Assembly: GCA_020746105.1 (NCBI GenBank)
Contig: CM036658.1
Location: 31,149,099 to 31,213,098, forward strand
Source: Trogon surrucura
Lineage: Eukaryota > Chordata > Aves > Trogoniformes > Trogonidae
Direction of reading: 5' to 3'
Length of the DNA: 64,000 nucleotides
The position numbers and the translations under genes are program-made. The notes beneath the pieces were generated by a model. It had not been told where the DNA came from, searched no databases, and saw only the letters and a program-made list of their open reading frames with translations. Positions 24,469 to 38,019 of the stretch are shown one piece after another. Each line of letters begins with the position of its first letter. Position 1 is the stretch's first letter.

Positions 24469-27400
24469 GAATCCTGCAGGAACAGGAAATTATTTGGGCA
24501 AAGCTAAAGGATGCAATCAAACCTCAGCAATTCACTGTGGTTTTGGGGTTTTTTTTGCATTTATAGTAACGTCTGCTTTTTTGAGTGGGATGCAGATAGA
24601 ATCACAAACTTGAGTAGAAATGCAAACTTGTACCTACTTATTCCATTTTCCCCTTGGTTAACAAAAATCCTGGAACCCCGACTGCGAGACCTTTATGGCA
24701 ACTTCATGTCTGTTCTCACTCAAGGTTTAGTGAGATCCAGATGAAATCCAGGTGCCACAAAGACTATTCTTTCCCATTCCAAATCCACGTGTTCACAAAC
24801 TATGGACACTGCTACGCTAACCTATGCCTGCTCTCCTGACTTGCCTTTACAAGAGAACTGGCAAAATGAGAGACGGCATAGGTAGGATCGTATAGGATTA
24901 TATGCTTCTATAATTAGAAATTTAAAAATTTTAAAAATTTTTAACCTAAATTATTTTTAGACAAACAACATCTTTTAATTGTATTGTAAGGGTAATTTAG
25001 AAGTCATATACCTGCAGCTACATTCATGATCTACTATATCTTTCCTGTTTGACTTCAGATCTGCTGATGTTCAATGCCAGTTTGCTGGAGATGAAGCTGA
25101 TGGCCTAAAGGACAGAATTTCTTGCTGCAGATGAATCACCATGAAGAGCTCATTCTTGTGTGCATAGAAATATGTATGTACCAACTGAAGTAGAAGAAAA
25201 AAAATAACATTGCAGGAATTGGGAGATATTAGTATTTCTCCCTTTACTCTTTCAAAGATTATTAGACTTACTCTTTCTTCACAAACATCTTCACTCATGC
25301 TAGCTGGAGGCAATGGTATGTAAAGACAAAGTCATCACCTTCTGAACACTGCTCTGCCTCTAAGGCTTGTGGAGGATAACAGAAGATATAATTTCAGTGA
25401 CATTGACCTCTGTCGGGGTATATTGCATTATATTAAAGAGTCTTATTTAAACAAAACAAAAAAAAACCCACAAAAAAACCTCCCCAAACAACCTGCATTG
25501 AACTATTTAAAAACGTTTATTTATCCAGTTTAAAATACTTTATTTCTCATATCACTGAATTTTTCCATCTTAAAAAAGCATTTTAATTTATCAAGGTGAC
25601 TCATAAGCGATGAAGGAGAGTTCTTTTAACAAGAACCACAGCCCAATGGACTAGAATACAAACAGCCCTTGGGAATGTGGTGCTTGTAGGGAGGTGGGAA
25701 TAAGCCTTGGAGGAGGCAGCATATAAATTCCTCTGCCTGAGGTTGCTCCAGTTTACCTCTCTCGCATGTCTCCACTCCTCCCCCGTTTTACTCATTTTAA
25801 TATTCTCTGATTATGAAGGCACTTGTCAACATTTGAAGAGCTGTTATCTGTAATTATTGATAGCTGGAAGGTGTATTGAACTCCTCTGAAATAAACTAAT
25901 TAAGAACAATTCCAGTGACTAGCAAGCATAAAATTCAGCACAGGCTTTTCTGAAGCCACTCCTAATACACAGAAAGCTTATATAACTTTCCCTGTCCGTT
26001 ATTACTGCTCTCCTGCTTTAATCAGAGGACTCATAAATGACTGAAAAGGACATACGTCAGTGGAACCACAGTTTACTTTCTGGAGGATAAACATAATTGC
26101 AAGCCAGCAGGAAGACTGCAATGAATGTAAGGAGAAGTAAAAGAGAAATAAAAAATGCTTTCCCTAAATACTGTGATTAAAAGTCACATCAATTTACACG
26201 ATCAGGTTTATGACTAACTCAATTATTCCAGAAAGACAAACAACTGAATTCTTACTTACAACTGCTACAAAGTCTGATTCTCCAGAATCTACATTGATGT
26301 CCAGGCAGCATGCTATTACATATATGCAGAAGTAATCAAAATATTATAAAGCATACATTGCAGTAAACAGCAGACTTTCTTGTCTTCCTCTACATTAAAC
26401 AGACTATATGCACTGTTAAAAGTCTCCTTATTCGCTAGAGAATTTATTAATAGCACTAAAGGGCTATCTAAGATATTTGGCAAACAGGCAGGACTTTGCA
26501 ATCCATGGTAATGGTGCTTATCCCCAGCAAAGAAAAAAACATTCAAAGCAGCACCTACCCTGAGAAAAAGAGTGTGGTGCCTTGCTGTTAACACATGTCT
26601 AGTTCTTGCCTGGACATGGATGCAACACTACGCTGTTGCTGCCAGATGACAAGAAAGGACCCCAAAAATGCTCCAGATGAAAGAGATGTGGAAAGGTTTG
26701 AAACATGTTCCCGAAACAGAATGACATTGTTTTAGATGAAAGCAGCTGAGAAACGTTCAGATCAAAATCACCACCTACCAAACTGTCTGGCAATCCCTTG
26801 TGTGGAATCTCTTAAAGAACGTGGTTTTATTATTTCTTTCTGAAAATACTGCTCTTAAAAGCTAGCAAACATGAACAGAATGTTTTCACATACTAGGAAG
26901 AAAATAAAGAACAGAAACTTCTGGATGACTTTGGGTATATCTTCAACACAGCCAAGTGACCTTACCTTCAAGAGTAACAGGCTCAGCTATTTGTCAGTGT
27001 GAGCTGACTACAACATTCTGAAGGTAAATACAATGGCATAAAGGTGAAACCAAGTTGTTGAGATCAATAACGGCTTTCAGGCCAAAACACCAATTATAGA
27101 ATTTAACACCTGAATTGTGCTCCTAGAAAAGAGTCTACCCCAGCACTGAAAGGTGTGCTCAGTGAGCCTTGGTAAGGAGAGCAAAAGAGTGAGTCTTTTG
27201 CAGTAAAAGCAGGGAGGACCTTCTGTTCCACCCAAGACTACCATCCATGACCAAGTCACGGTGCAGGAAAAAGCTGAAGTCAGGCTAAAGCCTAGGATGC
27301 ATACCAAACACCAATTTAACTTTGAGATATATCTTCTGTGTTTGTTATTAAAGCCAGCACTGTGGATACAACTGGGGTGTGTGTTTATTTTTTGACCAAC

Positions 27401-29004
27401 TGAAACTACAGGATAGAAATCATCTCAAGAGTACCTACAATTACTGTGGTTCTTGAGTTATTCTTTCATCCTCATCCAACATGTTTAGTCAACTGCTGTT
27501 CTTTAGCAGAATGAAGTCCAATTTTTTAAATCACAAAAGGTGTCAACAGTACCAGTTTCCCTTGACTGAGTATTTTTGCTTCTCAATTCCAAAGGCGGTG
27601 GGCGGGGGCGGGGGGAAAGCTTATTAGCAGTCTGTTCCCTCCTTGTATAGCAATGCTTCAAAGTTTCAGACAATCCACAGCGTTAAAAAAAAAATTACCT
27701 GTTGTCCCTGTTGAGAATTTTCAACATCATGTTACCTACAGTAAATACCATATTCTCTAAAAGGATGTATTACTAATTGCACTCCTAGACTCAAACTTAG
27801 TTCCTCACAATTCCTTTTTGGTAATACATGTATTTTTATGGTATTCTATGTAAGTTCATAGATGGGAAACGTATATGAATAGAAGCTGGGCAGTACAGAC
27901 AATGATTAGTTCCTACTTATATACTGAAATGACGGCTGTGAAAAATGACCGCTGTGTAAAAGGTGAATGTGAAGTGGTTAAAGGACATTTCTTCAATCAT
28001 TTCTATTGGATGGCTTCTTTGAGGTGGTGAACATCATATTTGCTGTTTCTCATCTATTCATGATGTAATTTGTTATGTGAGATGCTTGTTGACATACTTC
28101 AGATTCGTATTTCTCTGCCAGAATCAAAGCGTGGTTGATAGTAGAGCTGTGAAGAAATAACTTTGTGGAGAAACTAACTTAGTATTACAACATGTAGCAC
28201 TTATCCTCAAACTGGCAAACTCATCTCCAGGCCCAAAAGGTTCTTTAATAGCACAGGTCTACTCACACCATCAGGGTGGTGATGCACCTCCCAGTTTTGG
28301 GATGTGAAAAAAACCCACAAACAATAAATTCAGTCCCTTAAAATAAGGCAAAATAATTTTGTCATTCTGACTAAGGGCACAAGTCTTAGATGGCCTGAAT
28401 TTTTCAAAAGCTACCAGCATAGAACCAAAACTGAAAAAAATGTTAGCCACATTGGTGAAATGAAATTTCTAGGTGCTTGTGTGACAATCAGTGATTAAAA
28501 GTATACTTTCTTCACGAAAACATACAGCTACAGCTGCTATCTCTGTTCTGCCCATAGGTACGAAATGAGGAATTCACTCTCAAACCTTTCCCTGTTTTCA
28601 CAATGCTGGCCCTCACGAGACTGAATCTAGATGAAGAACAGTATGGCTACAAGCAACAGCCTCTGGTGTGGCGTAATACCTCTCAGATGAAGGAGTTTTC
28701 CCTAAAGAATGAATGCTTACCACTTTCCATGTAATCTGTAAGAGTAACCTATGTAAGTTATATAAAAATGACTGTCTAAATAAATTGTGCAGAGTTGAAG
28801 TTCAAGAGTATTTTCCCATACAGAAAAAAAACCCACATAATAGCAAGAAATAAATGTTGCTGACCTCCATCTCTCATTTTTTTAATGGGATCATGAGAGC
28901 TTAAGGAAGAAAAATAATGATTTTAATAATAAACCAGCTAGATCCATAGAAATTAGACAGTCTATCTAAGGCAATATAAATTAAGGCCGACAGACACATA
29001 GAGG

Positions 29005-29344
29005 GAGATAGCAAAGAAATGAATTGGTTTAATTTCCTTCAGAATCAGTATAGAAATATATGCATCTTTGTAAGAACTACATACATTTTACTTGGATAAA
29101 GGTATGTAATGAGAAAAGTATGATTCTCTACCATTGCTGAGAAATAAAAAAGGGATAATATTAACAGTTACATTCATTTCGTAACTGTCTGTCTACAGCA
29201 ATTAAAACAGCTTATATATTAGCAGTATAATGAATCAATACATTGAGGTTAAGTAGTCTGTAAATGTTTCAGTCATTGGTTCTGAACTACTTGAAGTTTC
29301 TGTCTTCTTAAGTTCTTCAGTGCTGTGGTAGATGATCAAGCAGT
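29005..29344 (-). other. HSD17B4: HSD17B4 3' untranslated region (end estimated)
   Basis: Sequence directly after the TGA stop on the minus strand. The first polyadenylation-type hexamer downstream is ATTAAA at 29033-29028 (minus strand); further ATTAAA copies occur near 28927 and 28880. I saw no AATAAA on this strand until about 27387. The UTR end near 29005 is therefore an estimate and could lie further out. Confidence 0.4.
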
Positions 29345-29434
29345 TCAGAGTTTGGCGTAATCCTTCAGGATCATTTCCAACTTCTGGCTCAGCATCATGT
29401 TCCCCTTCACCTTCAGTTTACCAGAAAAGAATGC
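29345..29434 (-). CDS. HSD17B4: HSD17B4 terminal coding exon with PTS1 signal
   Basis: The acceptor TTTTTGTAG is followed by 29 codons starting AFFSGKLKVKGNMMLSQKLE and ending MILKDYAKL, then a TGA stop at 29345-29347. The C-terminal AKL is a type 1 peroxisomal targeting signal and is the same tripeptide as in human HSD17B4. It directs the finished protein to the peroxisome through PEX5. This exon closes the SCP2-like domain. With the seven exons upstream it completes the phase-consistent C-terminal ~258 codons of the gene. A 240-codon open frame on the opposite strand overlaps the acceptor side of this exon. Confidence 0.98.
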   Translation of the reverse strand, partial: AFFSGKLKVKGNMMLSQKLEMILKDYAKL

Positions 29435-31399
<1,965 letters not shown>

Positions 31400-32991
31400 T
31401 CACATTTCAAAAGAAAGATAAAATTTTCTGTCTAAAGAACACTACTCTCCTTATTTATTAGTATCAAGCATCCAGTCTTCACATTAATCTTGACCGAACA
31501 GCCACTTAAAAAATGAAAGGGTTTTAATTCTTCTTTAATGAAAAAAAAATTAATTGATATTAGAGTTGGAAAGGAAAAATGTTCCTGTACTAAGCGGAAG
31601 GGGACTTACAGCAACGACTGCCATTTGAGAACTCTTGTATACATGGCAAAACACATTTGTGAACAACACTTAAGATTCACAAAATATTAATTAGTGCAAT
31701 TACTGCAAAAATATTAAAGTTAGTGATAGAGATCTTATGTTTTAGAACAGCATCCTATATTCAGAGAAAGTAAATGGGGCGGTGTTCAAACATGCTGCTG
31801 CATTTTCCCGGTTCTTCCCCACAGGCAATATAGCCTGCTCTGCTTCATGGAAAAAGCATTTAAACCCTAGCCAAATATCTGTCTTTCTCTTCTGGAAAGC
31901 CAAAAATTCCTCATAGTGTCTGGACCTTCAGAGTGTTCTTTTCCCACACCAAATGACCTGCCAAAAGAATCTATTACAAGGCTAACATTATCAGGTATTG
32001 TGTCATTTGCCTAGAAGCGTATTATAAGAGTATTTTGACATGATGTGCTCTGCCAAATCATTCTCAGATTCTGCGAATTCCCAGTCTTTTCCTTTACACC
32101 TTTCCCTCTTGGTCTGCCCGCCCCAACCCCACCGCTTTGTAAGCATAAAAAATAATTATTCAAGTGGATGTTCCCATAAGGCCATGACATCTCTAATCAC
32201 AGAATTGTGGCTGCCTAGCCAACACTAATACTGTCAGCTGGTTTCTCTTAGTTGACAGATTTTAAGTCGCTGGCCTAACTATGGAGACTTATTTCTGCAT
32301 AAAATGTCTCATATATATTTTTTTCCAAATAATTTTTCTGAAATGGTATGATGAACCATACAGAGTGGAAATAGCTTTTGTCTGTTTAAGTCTTCATTCT
32401 CTGAAATCTGTTCTAAGTAATATTTATACAGTTAAAACTAGAAGGGGAACTAAGTGCTCAGTGAGAAGGGGCATACTGTATTATTATCAGTCATTTGATT
32501 TTAAGGTAAATTATAATTTTAGGAACAGGTTTAATGGACATTACTAACTTGCTGCAATAAGAGTAGAAGCAAAAAAAAATTTACTGAGCACCAGATGAAC
32601 AATCTGTACCTTCTATGTTTGTGGTAGGAGTCGTGTAACATTCCTTTGATCCAAACCAGCTCACACACAGCCTAAATTGCAAGCAAGCCTTTAAACATTG
32701 CTCCTGTAGGTTATATAGGCACAGGCTACTAGTGAAAAAAACCCAAAATAATCATCTATCAAATTATGACATGCAAGTTTCACAGTGTATACCAGCTCCT
32801 CAGACAGAGCTTAACTGAGCTTAACTGTCAATGTGCTTTTATAATATAATGTTAACGATGTTACAAACCATACTGGTGCAGGCCTTCCTTTGAGCAAAAT
32901 AGCACTGGTCAGCAGGCCTCACATATAAATTCACAAAACACCCATACGGTTTTCTAAGATGCTTATAGTTCTTGATTATTTTTGATTACTT

Positions 32992-33156
32992 CTGGACTGC
33001 CCAGGGAGGTGGTGGATTCACCATCCCTGGAGGTTTTTAAACTGAGATTGGACATGGCACTTGGTGCCATGATCTAGTAAACGGACTGGAGTTGGACCAA
33101 GGGTTGGACTTGATGATCTCTGAGGTCTTTTCCCACCCAATTGATTCTATGACTTT
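32992..33156 (+). mobile_element. CR1 LINE 3' fragment, old
   Basis: Last ~165 bp of a CR1: GGACTGCCCAGGGAGGTGGT, CCATCCCTGGAGGTTTTTAA, GGACTTGATGATCTCTGAGG and a remnant tail TTGATTCTATGAC. It lies in an HSD17B4 intron. Confidence 0.88.
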
Positions 33157-36100
33157 AGAAATAAAAACCGCATTAAAGTCCCTTCTTGTGCTTCATTTTG
33201 CATGCATTCATTTTTCTGGCTGTCCCTACCACTCTGAGACTGTTCCAGAAGGGAACCCAGATGCTGAAAGCCTGACATAACAACTCCCAAGACACAACAA
33301 ACTCTCTCCTCCTTCTACTAAACACTGGCTGGAAAAGTAGTTTCGATGTATCTCATTGATAACTCTAACCCATCAGTCACAGTAGAGTGAAGTTTAGAAA
33401 ACAAAGAAGTCAGAATTAAAAAAATCTAGTGACTCCGGCAAGTTCTAACTACTCCTACATTTTAATCTTAATACAGCACATACTTAACATCATTACAATC
33501 CCTGTTCTTCTTCTCTATTTCCTATCCAAGTCTCAAGAGATTCACTCATCATTCCATGCCTGTAATGAAGAATAAGCTGTCAAAGCACAAATACGCACGT
33601 AAGTATTGTATTATCACGGTAACACAGGCAGAACTCTTAGGTTTATTCACATTGAATACTTAACCCATCTCAAATTAAAACTTGTTAGAAATGCTAAAAA
33701 AATGACCAATCTAGTAGTATTACTTTTCCCCAAAATAAGGAAATATCATTTGCTCTTTATTTTTTCTAAAAAGCATTAATATTATTGCTAATGAGGGAAA
33801 TAAGAAAAAGAAAAGAGCAGCCACAAAAGAGCTCTGTGACAACAAATATTGTCTTTTTCATAGAAACACAAAGGACTTTATACTGCTACTTGACCCATGC
33901 CTCTTTCAAAACTTTTTCATAAATGAGTTGTCCCTAATGCAAACACTCAACTAAAAAAAACAAAATAGTAATACTCCCCTCAAACCCCCAAAGGAACTAG
34001 CAGGAGGAAATGAAATCCTGAAACTTAATACGTAAACCTTAGCAGGTGAGTTCTGTTGAATCACGCTGGCAAAAAAGTAATCCAAAACAGACCCTATGCT
34101 AGTATTTTGAAGTGGGAAAGGAATTCCCCTCTGTATAGAGAATGGAAAACTACCCCAGAAACTTGCTCATTCACTATTTTTTTAACGACAACAACAAAAA
34201 AGTACTAGAAGTACATACGATAATTTTTCTTGCTTCCTGACGTAGATCTAGCCTAGAGTATTCAGATGGCAACTGAGACTCAACTACAGCACTGGCAGAG
34301 GGACAAATGGATATAAACTTGCTAAATGAGCAGAATACCACAGCAGATTCCAACCACTAGAGAGGAAAATTTCTCTCTTTCCAAAATGACCACAGAGGGT
34401 GCCTTCTCATAAATTACAACTTTATGAGATAATGCCATGTAACACAGCTGCCTGCTGTAGCAGGAACGGTCCTGATGCAAGTTTCCTATATATGTCTCTG
34501 ACACGAATCTCCTAGATACACGTCTCTAGGCTATAGCTACTGCTCGTCACTGCAGCTTGCATGCTGCACGACGACTGCGGCAGCCAGCTTGATAAAGACT
34601 TGGTAGTGTCATAACTCTGTCCGTGGCTGGTGACTGGGCAGCTGCCAGGCATCTACCTTGCCCACTGCTCCTGCAGCTCCACTGCTCACACTAACAGATG
34701 GGTAGCTGAAACGCGTCTGTGATGATCTTTGTTCCTGCGAACGTGTAGCCCTCCGTGGCTGCTAGAGATACAGTTCTTGTAGTCATTCACAGAGGTTTGA
34801 AACATGGGCAGGTGTAGCAACACCAATTAAACTTACAGCTGAAGTCCCTTTCAAAAATTAACTGGCTTCTAAAATATGTAAAATTTTAGCGTTGCATACC
34901 TGACAGAAAAACAATTGGGCAGTTTCAGTGGGTGAAACAGCAGTTATCTTTCAAATTTTTTGGTTTTAATTGTATACATGTTTTATTACAGTAATTAAAT
35001 ATCTATGGGTTATTATTGTCCATAAGATGTTGTTGTCAGAGACATAATAAAATGGTCAAAAAAATCATATATGTACAGGCTAAAACACCAGACATTGACA
35101 TTCTACAGCAGGTAGCCAAATAACCTAAAAATCTAAGATTTGGGGCACAGGTTGTGCTTTACCTTAAAGGAGTGCCTTATTATTTCTATAGGAGAACTAG
35201 TTAAAGGGTCAGAATATTTTTTATTCAGTTTAGTTTGTTTTTTTTCTGCTTTACAGAGGGCAGCTAACTGCAGTACAAGAATCATCCTCAAAGCAAATGG
35301 AACAAACTCTGACCCATTCTTCATTGCCTGAAGTCATATCACACGATAAATTATTAACCAGTTTTGCTGTAATTTGTCAGATGTTTGCAATCAACCCTAC
35401 GTAGCAATTTCTCCCCAGTTCTCCTAACAAAGTTTTATTCTTCTGAGAACTGGTAAGGAACAGAAGTATCTTCTGCCCTCAGCAGTGCCTTAAGGAGCAG
35501 GATGAAAAGCAATAGATGGGTAAACTCTGCCGAGAGCACTGTTCTAGAGAGCCGTTAACGATCAGCTACCAAATCTCAATGACAATAGTTTTTCTCTATG
35601 GAAAGAAAAGTTGAAATGAAGTAGCTTAACTCTAAAAAAAAAAAGATAAATATTTCATAACCATTGAAAACAAAAGCAATTGTACAGTAATAAATATGCA
35701 AGAGAGAGAACGGTATGCTTTATGTCGTGAAGCCAACTGGAGAAGTCAAAGCTGGGGGTTCTCAATTAAGAATTTCGATAAAAAGTAAGAAAAGATAACT
35801 CCAGTATGGCTAAGCTTATTCCTTAGGTTTTGATGCTGCCACAGTGTATACTGCTTTATCCTCAAGAAGATTTTCAGCGTCTTTTTAAAGTAGAACAGCT
35901 TGTTTCTATAAAGAAATATCACTACTTAAGACCAGTTGTCCATGGCTACAGTTCAATTTTGTTTAGACAGCGAAAAAACTGTCCGAAATTTCACATCTTG
36001 AGTGCAAGATCAATGATTCCACACGTCCCTGTGGCTTCACACCATTCACAGAGAACTACATAAAAGCAAAGGTCATCACTAATTAAACAGACTAGTGTTA

Positions 36101-37651
36101 CCAATATTAGTGCTACCATCAAAAAGCTAAATCCAATTCACAAATCTGACTTCATTTAAAATAAAGAAATATCTTGGCTCTTGGCAGAGAATAGAGGTCA
36201 AAAGGTTACTGTTGAAATTAAAACAAAATACTAAAAATAATTTTTTTTAAAACACTTTTGGTACCTGAAAGTTTGGAAAACACCTAAACCACTGCGTAAA
36301 TGAGAACAAATTTCACAGTGGACCTTAATACTGCTAGTTTCTCTCATTTGCTCCCCTCCCAGCCTCTTTGCAGATCTTAAGAGACTCAAGGACATGAGCA
36401 GAAGATGCTGGAGCTACAATCATTGAGTAAGACAGCGATGAGCTGCAGGGTCCAGATTATTTCTAGGGCTGTCAATTGCTGCAGTTTTCACAACTGCACA
36501 AAGCTGCGCAAAAGTGACAAGTCAAAAAATTAAAAGACAAGCCAGCACAACTACATCACAAATTTAGTAAGAGAAAGAAGCCTAGCAGGCAGCCCTGAAC
36601 ACAAACACTGCCTGTAACAGCTTGGGAGGCCCTTAGAAACAGAGACCTAAAACCAAGACAGATAACAGAACAACTACCATCAACTTAAGGCTTAAACCAA
36701 AACAAAATACTCGCCCAAAATAATCTACCTCCTCACATTTCAATTGTTTCAGTGATAACACATCAAGAATTCTGACCATATATTGAAAGAATGTGGAATA
36801 CTTATCCATAGGAACTAAATTTTATATTAATTTTAATATAATATTTTTTCTCTTTGCTTTACTGTAGATATGTACATTATGAGATGTAGCTCTCAAACTA
36901 GTAATTTTACTTTAAGACAGAGAGATAATTCAAAACTGTTACAATCTATTTTAGCATAACTTTTACAAATCTGATTTAAAATTACTGTACACAGAAGATC
37001 AACTAATAATCAGTGGGCCAAATTTAAATGTAAAGAAGTGCAAACACGCTAGTAACACAACTAAAATTAAAATCTGAAGCAGGTTTGAAACCAGTCAAAT
37101 GAGTGACACATAACTAAATTCAAGCTATAGCAAAGGTAACATCTTAACGTCATCTTCAGTATTTAAAGTGAAAAATTAATTTGTCAAAGGCTAAAATTTC
37201 CACTTATGTACAGAAGCTCCTATTCCATTAACAACAGAAAACATCAAGCATTCAACTCAGTAGATGGCATTGTCAATGTTACATACTCTACATTGGCTCT
37301 CGTTCACATGCATGACAAAAAGTCTTGGTGATGACCATATGAAAACCTGTCAAAAATCTTTCGGGTTATCAACAATATTTTAACTGTGAGAAAGTTGACG
37401 TCGTTTGAATGCAAAACCACAAACTACTCTCTTCTTACACATTCACCACGCAAAATGAATTATGCCACCATCTAGTAGAAGAGACAGTACATGATGATGC
37501 TCTTGAACACTCAATGTATGCAAATAAGCAAAAAGAATTAAGCTGGCGATTGCTTACAAATCACAGAATCACACAGAATCACAGAATGTCAGGGGTTGGA
37601 AGGGACCTCAAAAGATCATCTAGTCCAATCCCCCTGCCAGAGCACGATCAC

Positions 37652-37999
37652 CTACAGTAGATAGCACAGGAATGCGTCCAGACAGGTTTTGAATGTCTCC
37701 AGAGAAGGAGATTCCACAACCTCCCTGGGCAGCCTGTGCCAGTGCTCTGTCACCCTCACAGGGAAAAGGTTTTTCCTAATATTTTTGTGGAACCTCCTAT
37801 GTTCCAGCTTAAACCCATTGCCCCTTGTCCTGTCAATGGACATCACTGAAAAGAGCCTGGCTCCGTCCTCCTGACACTCCCCCTTGACATATTTATAAAC
37901 ATGAATGAGGTCACCCCCCAGCCTCCTCTTCTCCAAGCTAGAGAGACCCAGCTCCTTCAGCCTTTCCTCATAAGGGAGATGTTCCACTCCCTTCATCAT
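37652..37999 (-). pseudogene. CR1 ORF2 C-terminal part in a shifted frame
   Basis: 115 codons starting [20 protein letters not shown] and ending in the usual CR1 C-terminus, directly continuing the 825-codon ORF2 after a one-base deletion. The related copy at 60217-61146 runs through the same point without a break ([13 protein letters not shown]), which locates the lesion to the ACTACTCAAG stretch at about 38018-38028. Confidence 0.92.
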
Positions 38000-38019
38000 C
38001 TTTGTGGCTCTGTGCTGGA

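Larger units (their letters stand above)
16372..29004. other. Intergenic, 12.6 kb, apparently unique
   Basis: Long AT-rich block between the CR1 cluster and the HSD17B4 3' end. It holds homopolymer runs and one G-rich tract (27594-27615), but no transposon, RNA gene or open frame above about 100 codons that looks coding. Confidence 0.65.
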
